This document shows positions 25,105-34,055 of a stretch of 64,000 nt of DNA, piece after piece (the first letter of the stretch is position 1; every line of letters starts with the position of its first letter). A model generated the notes under the pieces. That model was not told where the DNA came from and searched no databases. It saw only the letters and a program-made list of their open reading frames with translations. The position numbers and the translations under genes are program-made. The DNA lies in contig NZ_JACHZQ010000003.1 in the NCBI RefSeq assembly GCF_014193655.1, positions 682,001-746,000 of the forward strand. The letters run 5' to 3'. The stretch comes from Rhizobium sp. BK313. Lineage in GTDB: Bacteria > Pseudomonadota > Alphaproteobacteria > Rhizobiales > Rhizobiaceae.

Positions 25105-25842
25105 CTAGTTCCAGTCCCCGATAGCCGCTTGAATGACCGCCATGGCTGCCACCGCCGCCGTGTCGGCGCGCAATATCCGCGGGCCCAGGGGAATGGCGGT
25201 GACGAAGTCGAGGCTGCGCAGCAGCGTGCGCTCCTCTTCCGAAAACCCGCCCTCCGGGCCGACCAGCAGCGCCAGATGTTTCTCCTTGACCTCAGCCAGA
25301 AGCGGCAGCGGGTTCTGTCCGGCATCGCCTTCGTCGCAGTAGATGATCCGGCGCTCCTTCGGCCAGCGCGCCAGGAGATCGGCAAGCCTCATTGGTTCGG
25401 CCACATCGGGAACGCCGAGAATGCCGCATTGCTCGGCCGCCTCGACGACGTTGGCCTTGAGTTTGTCGAGATTGGTGATCTTGCCCTGTACATGCTGCGT
25501 CATCACCGGCTGCAGCAGGCCGGCGCCCATCTCCACCGCCTTCTGCACGAGATAGTCGAGCCGCCCCACCTTCAGCGGCGCGAAGAGGTAGTGCAGGTCG
25601 GACGGGGCGGGTTGCGGTCGCGTTTCCTCGACTGGCGTCAGCAGGATGCGCTTGCGCGAGGGAAAGGAGACGCCGGCCTTCCATTCGCCGTCACGGCCGT
25701 TGAAGATCAACAGCTCGCCACCATCCTCCATGCGCAGCACATTGGCGAGGTAGTTGAATTGATCCCGATCGGCTTCGATGCCGACATTCGCTCTGATATC
25801 CGAAACCACGAACAGCCGCTGCATGCGGAAATTGGCGCGCAT
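25105..25842 (-). CDS. rsmE: 16S rRNA (uracil-1498-N3)-methyltransferase RsmE
   Basis: 245 residues. A SPOUT-fold methyltransferase acting on U1498 of 16S rRNA. The C-terminal trefoil-knot motifs are clear: LLVGPEGGFSEEE and LGPRILRADTAAVAAM. An N-terminal PUA-like domain includes YLANVLRMEDGGELLIFNG. The start at 25842 follows AAGGGAT. The gene lies 10 bp after the stop of pit and is likely co-transcribed with it. Confidence 0.95.
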   Translation of the reverse strand: MRANFRMQRLFVVSDIRANVGIEADRDQFNYLANVLRMEDGGELLIFNGRDGEWKAGVSFPSRKRILLTPVEETRPQPAPSDLHYLFAPLKVGRLDYLVQKAVEMGAGLLQPVMTQHVQGKITNLDKLKANVVEAAEQCGILGVPDVAEPMRLADLLARWPKERRIIYCDEGDAGQNPLPLLAEVKEKHLALLVGPEGGFSEEERTLLRSLDFVTAIPLGPRILRADTAAVAAMAVIQAAIGDWN

Positions 25843-25852
25843 GGGTAATCCC

Positions 25853-27388
25853 TTAAATGAAGAGCGCGACCATAGCCCAATATACCGCCGCGGCAAGCAT
25901 GGCCGAAACCGGGACGGTGATGGCCCAGGCGGCGATAATGGTCATGAAATGCGAGCGGCGCACGAGGCGTCGGCGATGGATTTCATCCGGATTATGCTCG
26001 TCGGCTTCCTCCATCTCGCCCCATGCGATTCCCGAGGCTTCGGCCTTCGTCCGCATATAGGCCAGACGGCGCTTCGAGTGGCTGGTGTACCATTCGCGGA
26101 AGAAGCCAACGCCGAAGACCGCTCCGATGGCGATATGGGTCGAGCTGACGGGCAGGCCGAACCAGGAGGCGACGATGACGGTGAGGGCCGCCGACAGCGC
26201 CACGCAATAGGCCCGCATGGGGTTGAGCTTGGTGATCTGCTCGCCGACGAGGCGGATCAGACGCGGACCATAAAGCAGCACCCCGATGGAAATGCCGCAG
26301 CCGCCGATCAATACGACCCAATAGGGCGCGGTATATTCGGTCGCGCCCCCGACGATACTCAGACTGCCGCCCAGGCTGACGCCACGTACGATCGCCGCCA
26401 GCGGGCCGATGGCGTTGGCGACGTCGTTCGCGCCATGCGCAAAGGACATCAGCGCCGCCGAACAGATGAGCGGCAAGCGGAAAAGTTTGCGCAGCGAGCT
26501 ATTCTTGTTTTCGCAGCCGACGGACTGTGCCGCCACCAGCGGTCTTGCACCGAACCAAGTCACCAAGCCGATGCCGATACCGATCGCGATGGTCGGGAAG
26601 CCGGCGACTGTACCCTTGGGCGCGAGCTGCAGGACGAGATAGGCCGTGAAGGCGCCGGCCATCAACCCTATCAGGATCGGGATCCAGTATTTGGCGGCTG
26701 CGATCTTGTCGTCGCGATAGATGATGAAGGTCTTGATGAAAAACAGAAAACCGGCGGCGATCGTACCACCGAGAAGGGGCGTAACCACCCAGCCGGCGGA
26801 GATGGCCGCCATCACGCGCCAATTGACCATCTCCGGCCCGACGGCCGCAGCGCCTGCGCCCACCACAGCGCCGACAATCGCATGCGTGGTCGAAACCGGC
26901 GCTTTCATCCAGGTGGCGAAATTGATCCAGAGAGCGGCGGCCAACAGCGCTGCCATCATCAGCCAGGCGAGCTTGCCGCTGGTGATGATGCGGTCGGTAT
27001 CGATGATGTGCGAGGAGATGGTCTTGATGACCGGTCCGCCTGCGATCGTGGCGCCCAGAATTTCGAAGATTGCCGCCATGACCAGAGCTTGCGTCATGGT
27101 GATGGCGCGCGCACCCACCGCTGCGCCGACATTGTTGGCGACGTCCTTGGCGCCGATATTCATGGCCATGTAGCCGGCGAGCGCCACGGCGGCGATGATC
27201 AGGGTTGCGCCCGGCTGGTTCAGCACGTGAATGCCGGCAAAGATCATGGCGAGGCCGAGGAAGATCAGGCCGATACTGGGAGCGATCAACCGTTTCGTGA
27301 CATGATTGGCCGCATCCTCGACATAGGTGAGCTTGTCGAGATCCTTGTCCAGTGTGCGTTTTGTCGGTGTCGCCGGTCGGTCGGGCAT
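25853..27388 (-). CDS. pit: Low-affinity inorganic phosphate transporter (PiT family)
   Basis: 511 residues, polytopic. The duplicated PiT signature is visible: GAKDVANNVGAAVGAR in the N-terminal half and FAHGANDVANAIGPLAAI in the C-terminal half, with VSTTHAIVGAVVGAGAA and VSSTHIAIGAVFGVG forming the second repeated pair. It is a metal-phosphate/H+ symporter by family. A long charged C-terminal cytoplasmic region (RTKAEASGIAWGEMEEADEH) separates the last helices. The start at 27388 is chosen over the longer frame to 27451 because the preceding residues look non-coding. rsmE follows 10 bp later. Confidence 0.92.
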   Translation of the reverse strand: MPDRPATPTKRTLDKDLDKLTYVEDAANHVTKRLIAPSIGLIFLGLAMIFAGIHVLNQPGATLIIAAVALAGYMAMNIGAKDVANNVGAAVGARAITMTQALVMAAIFEILGATIAGGPVIKTISSHIIDTDRIITSGKLAWLMMAALLAAALWINFATWMKAPVSTTHAIVGAVVGAGAAAVGPEMVNWRVMAAISAGWVVTPLLGGTIAAGFLFFIKTFIIYRDDKIAAAKYWIPILIGLMAGAFTAYLVLQLAPKGTVAGFPTIAIGIGIGLVTWFGARPLVAAQSVGCENKNSSLRKLFRLPLICSAALMSFAHGANDVANAIGPLAAIVRGVSLGGSLSIVGGATEYTAPYWVVLIGGCGISIGVLLYGPRLIRLVGEQITKLNPMRAYCVALSAALTVIVASWFGLPVSSTHIAIGAVFGVGFFREWYTSHSKRRLAYMRTKAEASGIAWGEMEEADEHNPDEIHRRRLVRRSHFMTIIAAWAITVPVSAMLAAAVYWAMVALFI

Positions 27389-27487
27389 GCCATTCTCTGA
27401 ATCGAAATGTATAGTCTTACGCCGCCTGGCAGGCCACGCAATGTTTGGCAATCATTCCGGCGAAATTCGTTGGGAATATGTTGCGGC

Positions 27488-27997
27488 TTACTTGGCCTCT
27501 GCCACGACAGGTTTTGCCGCCATCCGCCGCTCGAAGGCAAGGATGATATCACGCAGCTCCGGCTCGCGGACGCGCTTGACCGCTTCGCTGCAGGAAACCC
27601 ACTCGATCGAGCGCTCACCCTTTTCCTTGAAATTCTTGGCGAGATCGTTGACGTCGAGCGCATAGACCTGAACCCGGCAAGGCACCTGGATGCCGTCCTT
27701 CAGAACTTTGGCATAGCTGAATGCGCCCAGCGGTTCGGTCTCTACCGTGCCGCGCACGCCGGCTTCTTCGAAGGCTTCGCGGGCCGCTACTTCATGCGAC
27801 AGCTTACCCGGCATCGGCCAGCCCTTGGGAATGACCCAGCGGCCGGTGTCGCGGCTGGTCAGGAGCAGCACCTCCAACTCACCCGTCTTCTTCTTCATCC
27901 GATAGCAGAGCGCAGCATATTGCTGTCGCGGCGGGCGCCGAAACATGAGCTGCACATCATTTGCGATACGGGTGAGAATAGCCAAGGGTCGGGTCAC
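27488..27997 (-). CDS. NUDIX hydrolase
   Basis: 169 residues. The NUDIX box reads GKLSHEVAAREAFEEAGV and fits GX5EX7REUXEEXGU, the metal-binding catalytic motif for cleaving nucleoside-diphosphate-linked substrates. Upstream is RWVIPKGWPMPG, typical of diadenosine/diphosphoinositol polyphosphate hydrolases, but the exact substrate is uncertain. The first codon is GTG with no good ribosome binding site; an ATG at 27946 (MFRRPPRQQ) is an alternative start that still retains the domain. It is transcribed in the same direction as pit. Confidence 0.88.
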   Translation of the reverse strand: MTRPLAILTRIANDVQLMFRRPPRQQYAALCYRMKKKTGELEVLLLTSRDTGRWVIPKGWPMPGKLSHEVAAREAFEEAGVRGTVETEPLGAFSYAKVLKDGIQVPCRVQVYALDVNDLAKNFKEKGERSIEWVSCSEAVKRVREPELRDIILAFERRMAAKPVVAEAK

Positions 27998-28249
27998 CTT
28001 TAGGAATTGGAGTTTAGAATCAGCAATATATTAGCATTACATGGAAAAATTGTGCATTCCATTCGGCTTAATATGGTATTTCCCCACACTTTTGTTGAGT
28101 GCTCAATAGATAAAAATAGGAGGATTCGGCCTCTGATATTCGCCAGCGATTGTGCTGTTAGCGACATTGAGCGCTATTCGCATGCCGCAGATGGCGTAAT
28201 CGCTCCGTAACTCTTCCCATCATACCGGCAAACAAGCTAAATCTCCGTT
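27998..28249. other. AT-rich intergenic region
   Basis: About 250 bp, clearly less GC-rich than its surroundings, between the divergent NUDIX and LysR genes. It contains runs such as GATAAAAATAGGAGG. A 67-codon open frame at 28007-28210 has no recognisable features and unusual composition; I do not regard it as a gene. Confidence 0.5.
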
Positions 28250-29158
28250 ATGTCTGAACGCTCTCCGCCGCAACGTCTTCCGCCGATGAACGCGCTGCGC
28301 GCTTTCGATGCCGTTGCCCGCCGGGGTAGCATTCTAAAAGCAGCCGACGAACTCGGTGTCGTGCGTGGCGCTATACGCCAACAGCTTGCTGTGTTGGAGA
28401 CTTTTTTCGGCATTGCGTTGTTCCAGCGCGATGGCCGCCGCCTGGTGCTGACGGAGAAGGGCAGGGCCTTTGCCGACTCCGTCGGTGTCGCCTTCGGCAT
28501 TTTGACGCGAGCTTCGGCCGAGCTTACGGCCGGTGAGCGCCGGACGCTTCGCCTCGGCGTCCCCTCCGCCTTCGTCGTCTGGTGGCTGATGCCGCGCGTC
28601 GCCGATCTGCAGGCTGCACTTCCGGACGTCGATGTCGACATCATCCCGATGCCGACGGTCGAATCGCTGGCGCGCCATCGCGATCTCGACGCCGTGATCA
28701 TGGGCGGCGAATATCGGCCGGCGTCTGACATCACCGCCATTCGTTTCATGGAAGACGAATTCGGCCCGGTGGCGACGCCGGACCTCGCAGCCAGCCTCGA
28801 CCTTTCCGCCGGCGTCGAAGCTCTTGCCGGTGCGGTCGCCCTTGCAAGCCGATCTGCGCCGCGTCTTTGGGATGATTGGTTTGCCGAGAGCGGCCATGCG
28901 CCCATTCGCTTCGCCCGTAATCGCGAATTCGAAGATCTGCTATTGGCGATCGGCGCCGCCCGCTCCGGTGTCGGCATCGCCATCGTCCCACGCACCGCCA
29001 TCGGCGAAGATATCGATCGCGGCACGCTGGTGGCGCCCTATGGTTTCATCGCAAGACCCGCAGGATACAGCCTCAGCATCCGCAGCGGCGATGCGAAGGA
29101 TGCGGCTTTTGTGAGGCTCGCCGATTGGCTGGTTGGGGCAGGGGCAGCCCTCGTCTGA
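28250..29158 (+). CDS. LysR-family regulator, GcvA-like
   Basis: 302 residues. It starts PPMNALRAFDAVARRGSILK, which matches the GcvA/AmpR branch (LRAFEAAAR). The helix-turn-helix includes AADELGVVRGAIRQQLAVLE, followed by FFGIALFQRDGRRLVLTEKG. The C-terminal effector domain begins LRLGVPSAFVVWWLMPRVAD. The next gene downstream on the same strand, an S-adenosylhomocysteinase-like gene, starts 140 bp later and may be its target, though LysR targets are more often divergent. Confidence 0.9.
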   Translation: MSERSPPQRLPPMNALRAFDAVARRGSILKAADELGVVRGAIRQQLAVLETFFGIALFQRDGRRLVLTEKGRAFADSVGVAFGILTRASAELTAGERRTLRLGVPSAFVVWWLMPRVADLQAALPDVDVDIIPMPTVESLARHRDLDAVIMGGEYRPASDITAIRFMEDEFGPVATPDLAASLDLSAGVEALAGAVALASRSAPRLWDDWFAESGHAPIRFARNREFEDLLLAIGAARSGVGIAIVPRTAIGEDIDRGTLVAPYGFIARPAGYSLSIRSGDAKDAAFVRLADWLVGAGAALV

Positions 29159-29298
29159 CAATGCTGTAGAACTCAAAAGACACCACTGAGTGCATATGGC
29201 ACTTTTTCTGCCCTATTGCTCAATCCAATGTCCATAGACAGACCGCTATTTCCCGTGGGAGATCGAGGCAACGACAGATCGCTGCCAGGAGCGCATTT

Positions 29299-30462
29299 AT
29301 GGACCAGCCTTCCTCTCTTTCCCGTATCGATTGGGTTGCCCGGAGTTGTCGGCTGCTTGCCGCCACGGCAGCGGAATTCAGCCAGACTCGACCCTTCGCC
29401 GGCCTGACGATCGGAACCGGCATCCATCTCGAGCCGAAGACGGTGGCGCTGTTGATTACGCTGCGCGCCGGTGGCGCACGCCTCGTCTGCACCGGGAATC
29501 TCAACAGCACCCAGCCGGAAACCGTCGGTTATCTGCGTGCGCAGGGCATCACCGTTTTCGCCACCCAGACCACCGATGCCGCCGAGCACGGCGCAAGCCT
29601 CGACGCCATCCTGGCGGAAAAGCCGGACCTGCTGCTCGATAATGGCGGTGATCTCTTCGCTCGCGCCGCTGAGCGACCCTATGCGAACCTCTTGGGCGGT
29701 ACTGAGGAGACGACATCCGGCCGCACCCGGCTGCTGCCGATGCGTGACAAGCTGGCCATGCCGGTCCTCGTCATCAACGACAGCCCGATCAAGCAGTTCG
29801 CCGAAAACAAGCACGCCGTCGGCCAGAGCCTGTTCGAGAGCTATCTGCGCTTCACCAACCGCTCGACCAACGGCAAGCGGGTCACCGTCTTCGGCTACGG
29901 CGCCTGCGGCAAGGGCACGGCGGCCTGTTTCCGCAACGCGTTTTCCACGGTCAGCGTCGTCGATATCGATCCAGTGACGACGCTGGAGGCGCATCTGGAT
30001 GGCTTCGTCACGCCGCTGCGCGCTGATGCGATCCGTTCCGCCGACATCCTGATCACCGTCACCGGCTATCCTGATATCGTGACAGCGGCTGACCTGCCGC
30101 TGATCAAGGATGGGGCGATCCTGATGAACGGTGGTCATTTCCCGCATGAGATCGATGTCGAAGCCTTTCGGAACAGTCCGGATGTCGCCGGCGTCGATCG
30201 TTACGAAGCCGAGCATATCGAGACCATCCGCATGCGGGACGGTCGCGCTTTCCACGTTCTCGGCGCTGGTCACATGGCCAACCTCGCCGGCCCGCGCCCG
30301 CTGGGCAATACTGTCGAATCCATGGACCTCGGCTTCGCGCTGCAAGCCCGCTGCCTGGAGCGCGTGGCAATGGGCGGTCTTGGCAAGGAAGCCTGCGTCA
30401 TTCCCGTGCCGGCCGACATAGATGCCATGGTGGCCTCAGCCTATCTCGATCTGGCGCGATAG
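29299..30462 (+). CDS. S-adenosylhomocysteinase-like protein, short divergent paralogue
   Basis: 387 residues, against about 430-470 for true enzymes. The fold is recognisable: GGTEETTSGRTRLLPM, VINDSPIKQFAENKHAVGQS, and the NAD loop VFGYGACGKGTA. By eye alignment with the human enzyme, Lys186 is retained, Asp190 becomes Glu and Cys195 becomes Val. The protein stops at MVASAYLDLAR, so it lacks the C-terminal tail (ending PDHYRY in canonical enzymes) that contributes to the NAD site of the partner subunit. It may hydrolyse a different thioether or have altered chemistry. It is downstream of a LysR gene on the same strand. Confidence 0.8.
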   Translation: MDQPSSLSRIDWVARSCRLLAATAAEFSQTRPFAGLTIGTGIHLEPKTVALLITLRAGGARLVCTGNLNSTQPETVGYLRAQGITVFATQTTDAAEHGASLDAILAEKPDLLLDNGGDLFARAAERPYANLLGGTEETTSGRTRLLPMRDKLAMPVLVINDSPIKQFAENKHAVGQSLFESYLRFTNRSTNGKRVTVFGYGACGKGTAACFRNAFSTVSVVDIDPVTTLEAHLDGFVTPLRADAIRSADILITVTGYPDIVTAADLPLIKDGAILMNGGHFPHEIDVEAFRNSPDVAGVDRYEAEHIETIRMRDGRAFHVLGAGHMANLAGPRPLGNTVESMDLGFALQARCLERVAMGGLGKEACVIPVPADIDAMVASAYLDLAR

Positions 30463-30473
30463 AGCTTCCGCTC

Positions 30474-31472
30474 TCACGCGATCTCGACCACGACCTTGCC
30501 TTGTACTTGGCGGTTCTCAATGAGGGCATGCGCCTTGTCGACATCGGCCAGCGTGAAACGATGGGGATCAAGTCTGGGCAAAAGCTTGCCGGCCTCGATC
30601 AGCTTCGTTGCTTCACGCATGATTTCGCCATGATGCTCCCGGCCTTCGCCGGTGAGCAGCGGCAGCAACGTGAAGACGCCGGAGTAGCTCGCGGCCTTGA
30701 AAGACAGCGGCGCCAATGCATGCGTTCCCCAACCAAGCGCGCTGACCACATGGCCGAACCGGCGCACGGCTTGAAAGGCAGCGTCGAGGTTGGCCCCGCC
30801 GATGGTGTCATAGACAAGATCGAAGCCTTGGCCGCGGGTATAGGCTGCCACGTATTCTTCGACGGTCCGATCGCGATAATCGATCGGCGTTGCCCCAATA
30901 CTGCGGATGTAGTCGGCCTTGGCGCCGCCGTCGACGGCATAGACATCCGCACCGAAGGCTCTGGCGATCTGCACGGCGACATGACCGACGCCGCCAGCAC
31001 CACCGAGCACCAGCACCTTCTGACCTGCCTGCACATGAGCGCGGTCGACCAATCCTTCCCAAGCGGTAATGGTGGCCAGTGGCAGCGCGGCTGCTTCGCG
31101 CATAGAGACGTTGTGCGGCCTCAACGCCAGCAAACGGGCATCGACCGCGGCATATTCCGCCAGGGATCCCTGGTTGCCGCCAACGCCACCGGTCATGCCG
31201 TAGACCTCATCGCCGACACGAAAATCGGAGACACCGTCGCCGATTTCCTCGACGGTGCCGGCAAGATCGATGCCGAGAACCGCGGGGAAGGGGTGGCGGG
31301 CATGGGCGGCCCCGCCCGCACGGATTTTCGTGTCGAGCGGATTGACCCCGCTGGCAGCGATGCGAACGAGGACCTGACCGGGACCGGGTTTCGGCGTGGG
31401 GATTTCCGCCAGCCGGAAGGGTGAATTCGGGCTGTCGACGTAAAGGGCTTTCATGCTGGAAGGAGTGGGCAT
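30474..31472 (-). CDS. Zinc-independent quinone oxidoreductase (MDR family)
   Basis: 332 residues. Medium-chain dehydrogenase/reductase fold. The N-terminal GroES-like domain has MKALYVDSPNSPFRLAEIP and the SGVNPLDTKIRAG segment, without zinc ligands. The Rossmann motif is VLVLGGAGGVGHVAVQIA. The end KVVVEIA is typical of QOR-type NADPH:quinone reductases. The start at 31472 is well supported by AAGGAGG 6 bases upstream; the frame is open further but overlaps the divergent LysR gene. Divergent from that LysR gene with about 110 bp between them, so regulation by it is likely. Confidence 0.9.
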   Translation of the reverse strand: MPTPSSMKALYVDSPNSPFRLAEIPTPKPGPGQVLVRIAASGVNPLDTKIRAGGAAHARHPFPAVLGIDLAGTVEEIGDGVSDFRVGDEVYGMTGGVGGNQGSLAEYAAVDARLLALRPHNVSMREAAALPLATITAWEGLVDRAHVQAGQKVLVLGGAGGVGHVAVQIARAFGADVYAVDGGAKADYIRSIGATPIDYRDRTVEEYVAAYTRGQGFDLVYDTIGGANLDAAFQAVRRFGHVVSALGWGTHALAPLSFKAASYSGVFTLLPLLTGEGREHHGEIMREATKLIEAGKLLPRLDPHRFTLADVDKAHALIENRQVQGKVVVEIA

Positions 31473-31581
31473 CGTTGCCTCCTTGAGTTTCGATGCGGGA
31501 AAGATGGGACCATCAAGAAGGAATGGAAACTTAAGATTTTGTACGATATCCATGCATTTTTGTTTGGTACTCGGAGTGCAC

Positions 31582-32433
31582 ATGAACTGGAGCGATGTCG
31601 AAATCTTTCTCGCCATTGTCCGCGAAGGAACGCTCGGAGGCGCAGCGCGTAGGCTTGGGCTGACGCAGCCGACCATGGGCCGTCGCCTGAAAGTCTTCGA
31701 AGCGACACTCGGACAGGTGCTGTTTCAGCGCACGCCCGATGGCTTCGTACTGACGGACGAGGGGACGGCCATCTTAGCCCATGCCGAGCGCATGGAGGAG
31801 GAGGCGTTGGCGCTGCGGCGCGCACTGGCGGGACAGGAGCGTCAGTTGGAGGGAGCGCTCCGGCTCTCGTCGTCGGACTGGTTCGGCGCGCACATGCTTG
31901 CGCCGGTGCTTGCCGAGTTCTCGTTGCAGCATCCGAAGGTATTGGTCGAGCTGGTCACCGATGCGCGCTTGCTCAATCTCTCCCGCCGCGAGGCCGATCT
32001 CGTCTTCCGCATCACGCCCTTTACCGAGCCCGATGTTACCTCGCGCAAGCTCATTCACATCGAATACGGCCTCTATGTCGCAAATGGAGCCAGGCATCCG
32101 AGCCAGGGTGATGGCGCCGGCGCAAGGCTCGTTACCATGGACGAAGCCTTCGGCGGCATGCCCGATGTCGCCTGGCTGAAGCGTGTCCTTCCAAAGGCCG
32201 AAGTGGCGATGCGCAGCAACAACAGGGATGTTCAGGCAAGATTTTGTGCCCGGGGCGCTGGCCTCGCCGTCTTGCCTCGTCCTCTCGGCGACGCGATCGC
32301 CGGTATCGAGCGGGTGGACCTCGGCGAAGCCCCACCCGGTCGCGATACCTGGGTCGGCTACCACCGCGATCTTAAGCGGCTGGCACGGTTACGCACGCTG
32401 CTGGATCTTATTATCGAGCGCTTGGCAAACTAA
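31582..32433 (+). CDS. LysR-family transcriptional regulator
   Basis: 283 residues, starting MNWSDVEIFLAIVREGTLGG, with the helix-turn-helix AARRLGLTQPTMGRRLKVFE. The effector domain begins GALRLSSSDWFGAHMLAPVL and includes LLNLSRREADLVFRI. The start follows GGAG by 8 bases. It is divergent from the quinone oxidoreductase gene across a short spacer, the classic LysR arrangement. Its effector domain resembles the decayed copy at 47466-48041 (both have NL(S/T)RREAD). Confidence 0.92.
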   Translation: MNWSDVEIFLAIVREGTLGGAARRLGLTQPTMGRRLKVFEATLGQVLFQRTPDGFVLTDEGTAILAHAERMEEEALALRRALAGQERQLEGALRLSSSDWFGAHMLAPVLAEFSLQHPKVLVELVTDARLLNLSRREADLVFRITPFTEPDVTSRKLIHIEYGLYVANGARHPSQGDGAGARLVTMDEAFGGMPDVAWLKRVLPKAEVAMRSNNRDVQARFCARGAGLAVLPRPLGDAIAGIERVDLGEAPPGRDTWVGYHRDLKRLARLRTLLDLIIERLAN

Positions 32434-32994
32434 CTAAGCCTTCAGTGCCTCCGGCAATAGCCGATCGTAGAGCGCAGCCATTTCGTCGCCAAAACAGCAG
32501 AAAACAATTTCATCGAAATCGCCGCCGATGCTCTCGGCGACGACAGTGCGTGTCGCGATCCCGGCGGCGGACTCGGTGGGGAAACGATAGACGCCGGTGG
32601 AGATGGCCGGGAAGGCGATAGACTTGAGGCTGTGATCCCTGGCAAGGCCGAGGCTGTTGCGATAGCAGCTTGCGAGCAAATCGTCTTCGCCCCGTCCACC
32701 GCCATTCCAGACCGGGCCGACCGTATGGATCACATGTGTTGCCGACAGGCGATATCCCCTGGTGATCTTGGCCTGCCCGGTCTTGCAGCCGTTCAATGTC
32801 CGGCATTCCGCCAACAATTCCGGCCCGGCAGCACGATGGATAGCCCCATCCACACCGCCGCCGCCGAGCAGGCTGCTGTTGGCGGCATTGACGATGGCAT
32901 CGACTGCGAGCTGGGTGATGTCGCCAAGGATGACGGTGAAGCGTGTGTTCGACACCGCTGAAAGGTCGGAGCGAATGATTTCCAAAGCGGGCAT
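32434..32994 (-). CDS. Macrodomain protein (ADP-ribose/O-acetyl-ADP-ribose hydrolase type)
   Basis: 186 residues, one macrodomain. Motifs: ITQLAVDAIVNAANSSLLGG, GGVDGAIHRAAGP and FPAISTGVYRFP. These match the YmdB/MacroD class that removes acetyl or ADP-ribose groups. The stop is directly adjacent to the stop of the convergent LysR gene. It is transcribed alone or with whatever precedes at 33 kb, where the next gene upstream is also minus-strand (40-bp gap). Confidence 0.9.
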   Translation of the reverse strand: MPALEIIRSDLSAVSNTRFTVILGDITQLAVDAIVNAANSSLLGGGGVDGAIHRAAGPELLAECRTLNGCKTGQAKITRGYRLSATHVIHTVGPVWNGGGRGEDDLLASCYRNSLGLARDHSLKSIAFPAISTGVYRFPTESAAGIATRTVVAESIGGDFDEIVFCCFGDEMAALYDRLLPEALKA

Positions 32995-33034
32995 GACAAC
33001 ACTCCCGGGTGCTTAGGATTGTGGTATTGGTGGC

Positions 33035-33931
33035 CTACCGTTCCCAATAGGGGACCGGCCCGTAAAGTTCCGCCAGAAAGTCGATAAAAACACGCACCTT
33101 CGCCGGCAGGAACTGGCGGCTGGGATAGACGGCCGAGAGTGTGACGCTATGTGAGCCTTCATAGGCCGGCAGTACCTGTACCAGGCGACCGTCCTTGAGT
33201 TCGGGGCCGACATCCCAGGTGGAGCGGAGCGCAATGCCGAGGCCGGCAATGACGGCTTCGCGAATCACTTCACTGGAATTGGTGATCAGCCTGCCCTCGG
33301 GCCGAAAGGTCAGCGCGCCCTTCGGTCCATCCAGCCGCCACGGATCGTGATTGTGTGGCGGCAGACAGGTGTGGCGCCGCAAATCGTCGATATCCAGCGG
33401 CATGCCATGGGCGGCGATATAGGCAGGCGAGGCGCAGAGCACGCGGCGCACCAGCGCCAGGCGCCGGGCAACGAGGCTGGAATCGGTGAGTTCCGCAATG
33501 CGGATGGCGAGATCGTAGCCGCCGCCGACGATATCGGTGAACTCGTCGGTCAGCACCAGATTGATCGCCAGGTCCGGATGCGCCTGCATGAAAGCCTTCA
33601 GATGCGGGGCGATATGCAGCCGGCCGAAGGAGGTAGGGGCCGAAATCTTCAAGGTGCCCTGCATCTGCGCGGAACGGCCGGCAATGTAGGCCTCTGCCTC
33701 CTCCAGTCCGGCGAGGATGGCGAGCACCCGGTCGTAAAAGCCCTGACCGGCCTCGGTCAGCGAAATCTGCCGCGTCGTGCGCTGCAAAAGCCGTGTGCCG
33801 AGCCGATCCTCCAGCCGCTTGATTCGCTTGGAAATAACGGCCGGCGAAAAGCCGAGCGCACGGCCGGCGAGCGACATGCTGCCGGTCGTGACGACACTGG
33901 CGAAGATTTCGAGATCCCCAAGATTGGTCAT
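33035..33931 (-). CDS. LysR-family transcriptional regulator
   Basis: 298 residues. It starts MTNLGDLEIFASVVTTGSMS with the helix-turn-helix AGRALGFSPAVISKRIKRLE and LGTRLLQRTTRQISLTEAGQ. This is the CrgA-like branch (LGxRLLxRTTR). The effector domain begins GTLKISAPTSFGRLHIAPHL. It is divergent from glcDEF across 124 bp, so it is a candidate regulator of glycolate use, and the macrodomain gene follows 40 bp downstream. Confidence 0.92.
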   Translation of the reverse strand: MTNLGDLEIFASVVTTGSMSLAGRALGFSPAVISKRIKRLEDRLGTRLLQRTTRQISLTEAGQGFYDRVLAILAGLEEAEAYIAGRSAQMQGTLKISAPTSFGRLHIAPHLKAFMQAHPDLAINLVLTDEFTDIVGGGYDLAIRIAELTDSSLVARRLALVRRVLCASPAYIAAHGMPLDIDDLRRHTCLPPHNHDPWRLDGPKGALTFRPEGRLITNSSEVIREAVIAGLGIALRSTWDVGPELKDGRLVQVLPAYEGSHSVTLSAVYPSRQFLPAKVRVFIDFLAELYGPVPYWER

Positions 33932-34055
33932 GGCGCCTTATTTGTTCCTCTTTTGGCATAAATGCTTATCATTTACGCCAATTTCGGGAAAGTGGTAAGC
34001 GTGATATGGCGTTAAAAAGAGGGGCGTCCATATTCGGGTGCAGGAGGAGAACGCC

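Noticed and set aside
25778..27400. 540-codon plus-strand open frame over pit and rsmE
   Set aside because: It lies antisense to two clear genes; its Asp/Gly/Arg/His-rich text is the usual product of reading GC-rich codons on the wrong strand.
28007..28210. 67-codon plus-strand open frame in the AT-rich gap
   Set aside because: No Shine-Dalgarno sequence and no recognisable protein features; composition differs from genes.
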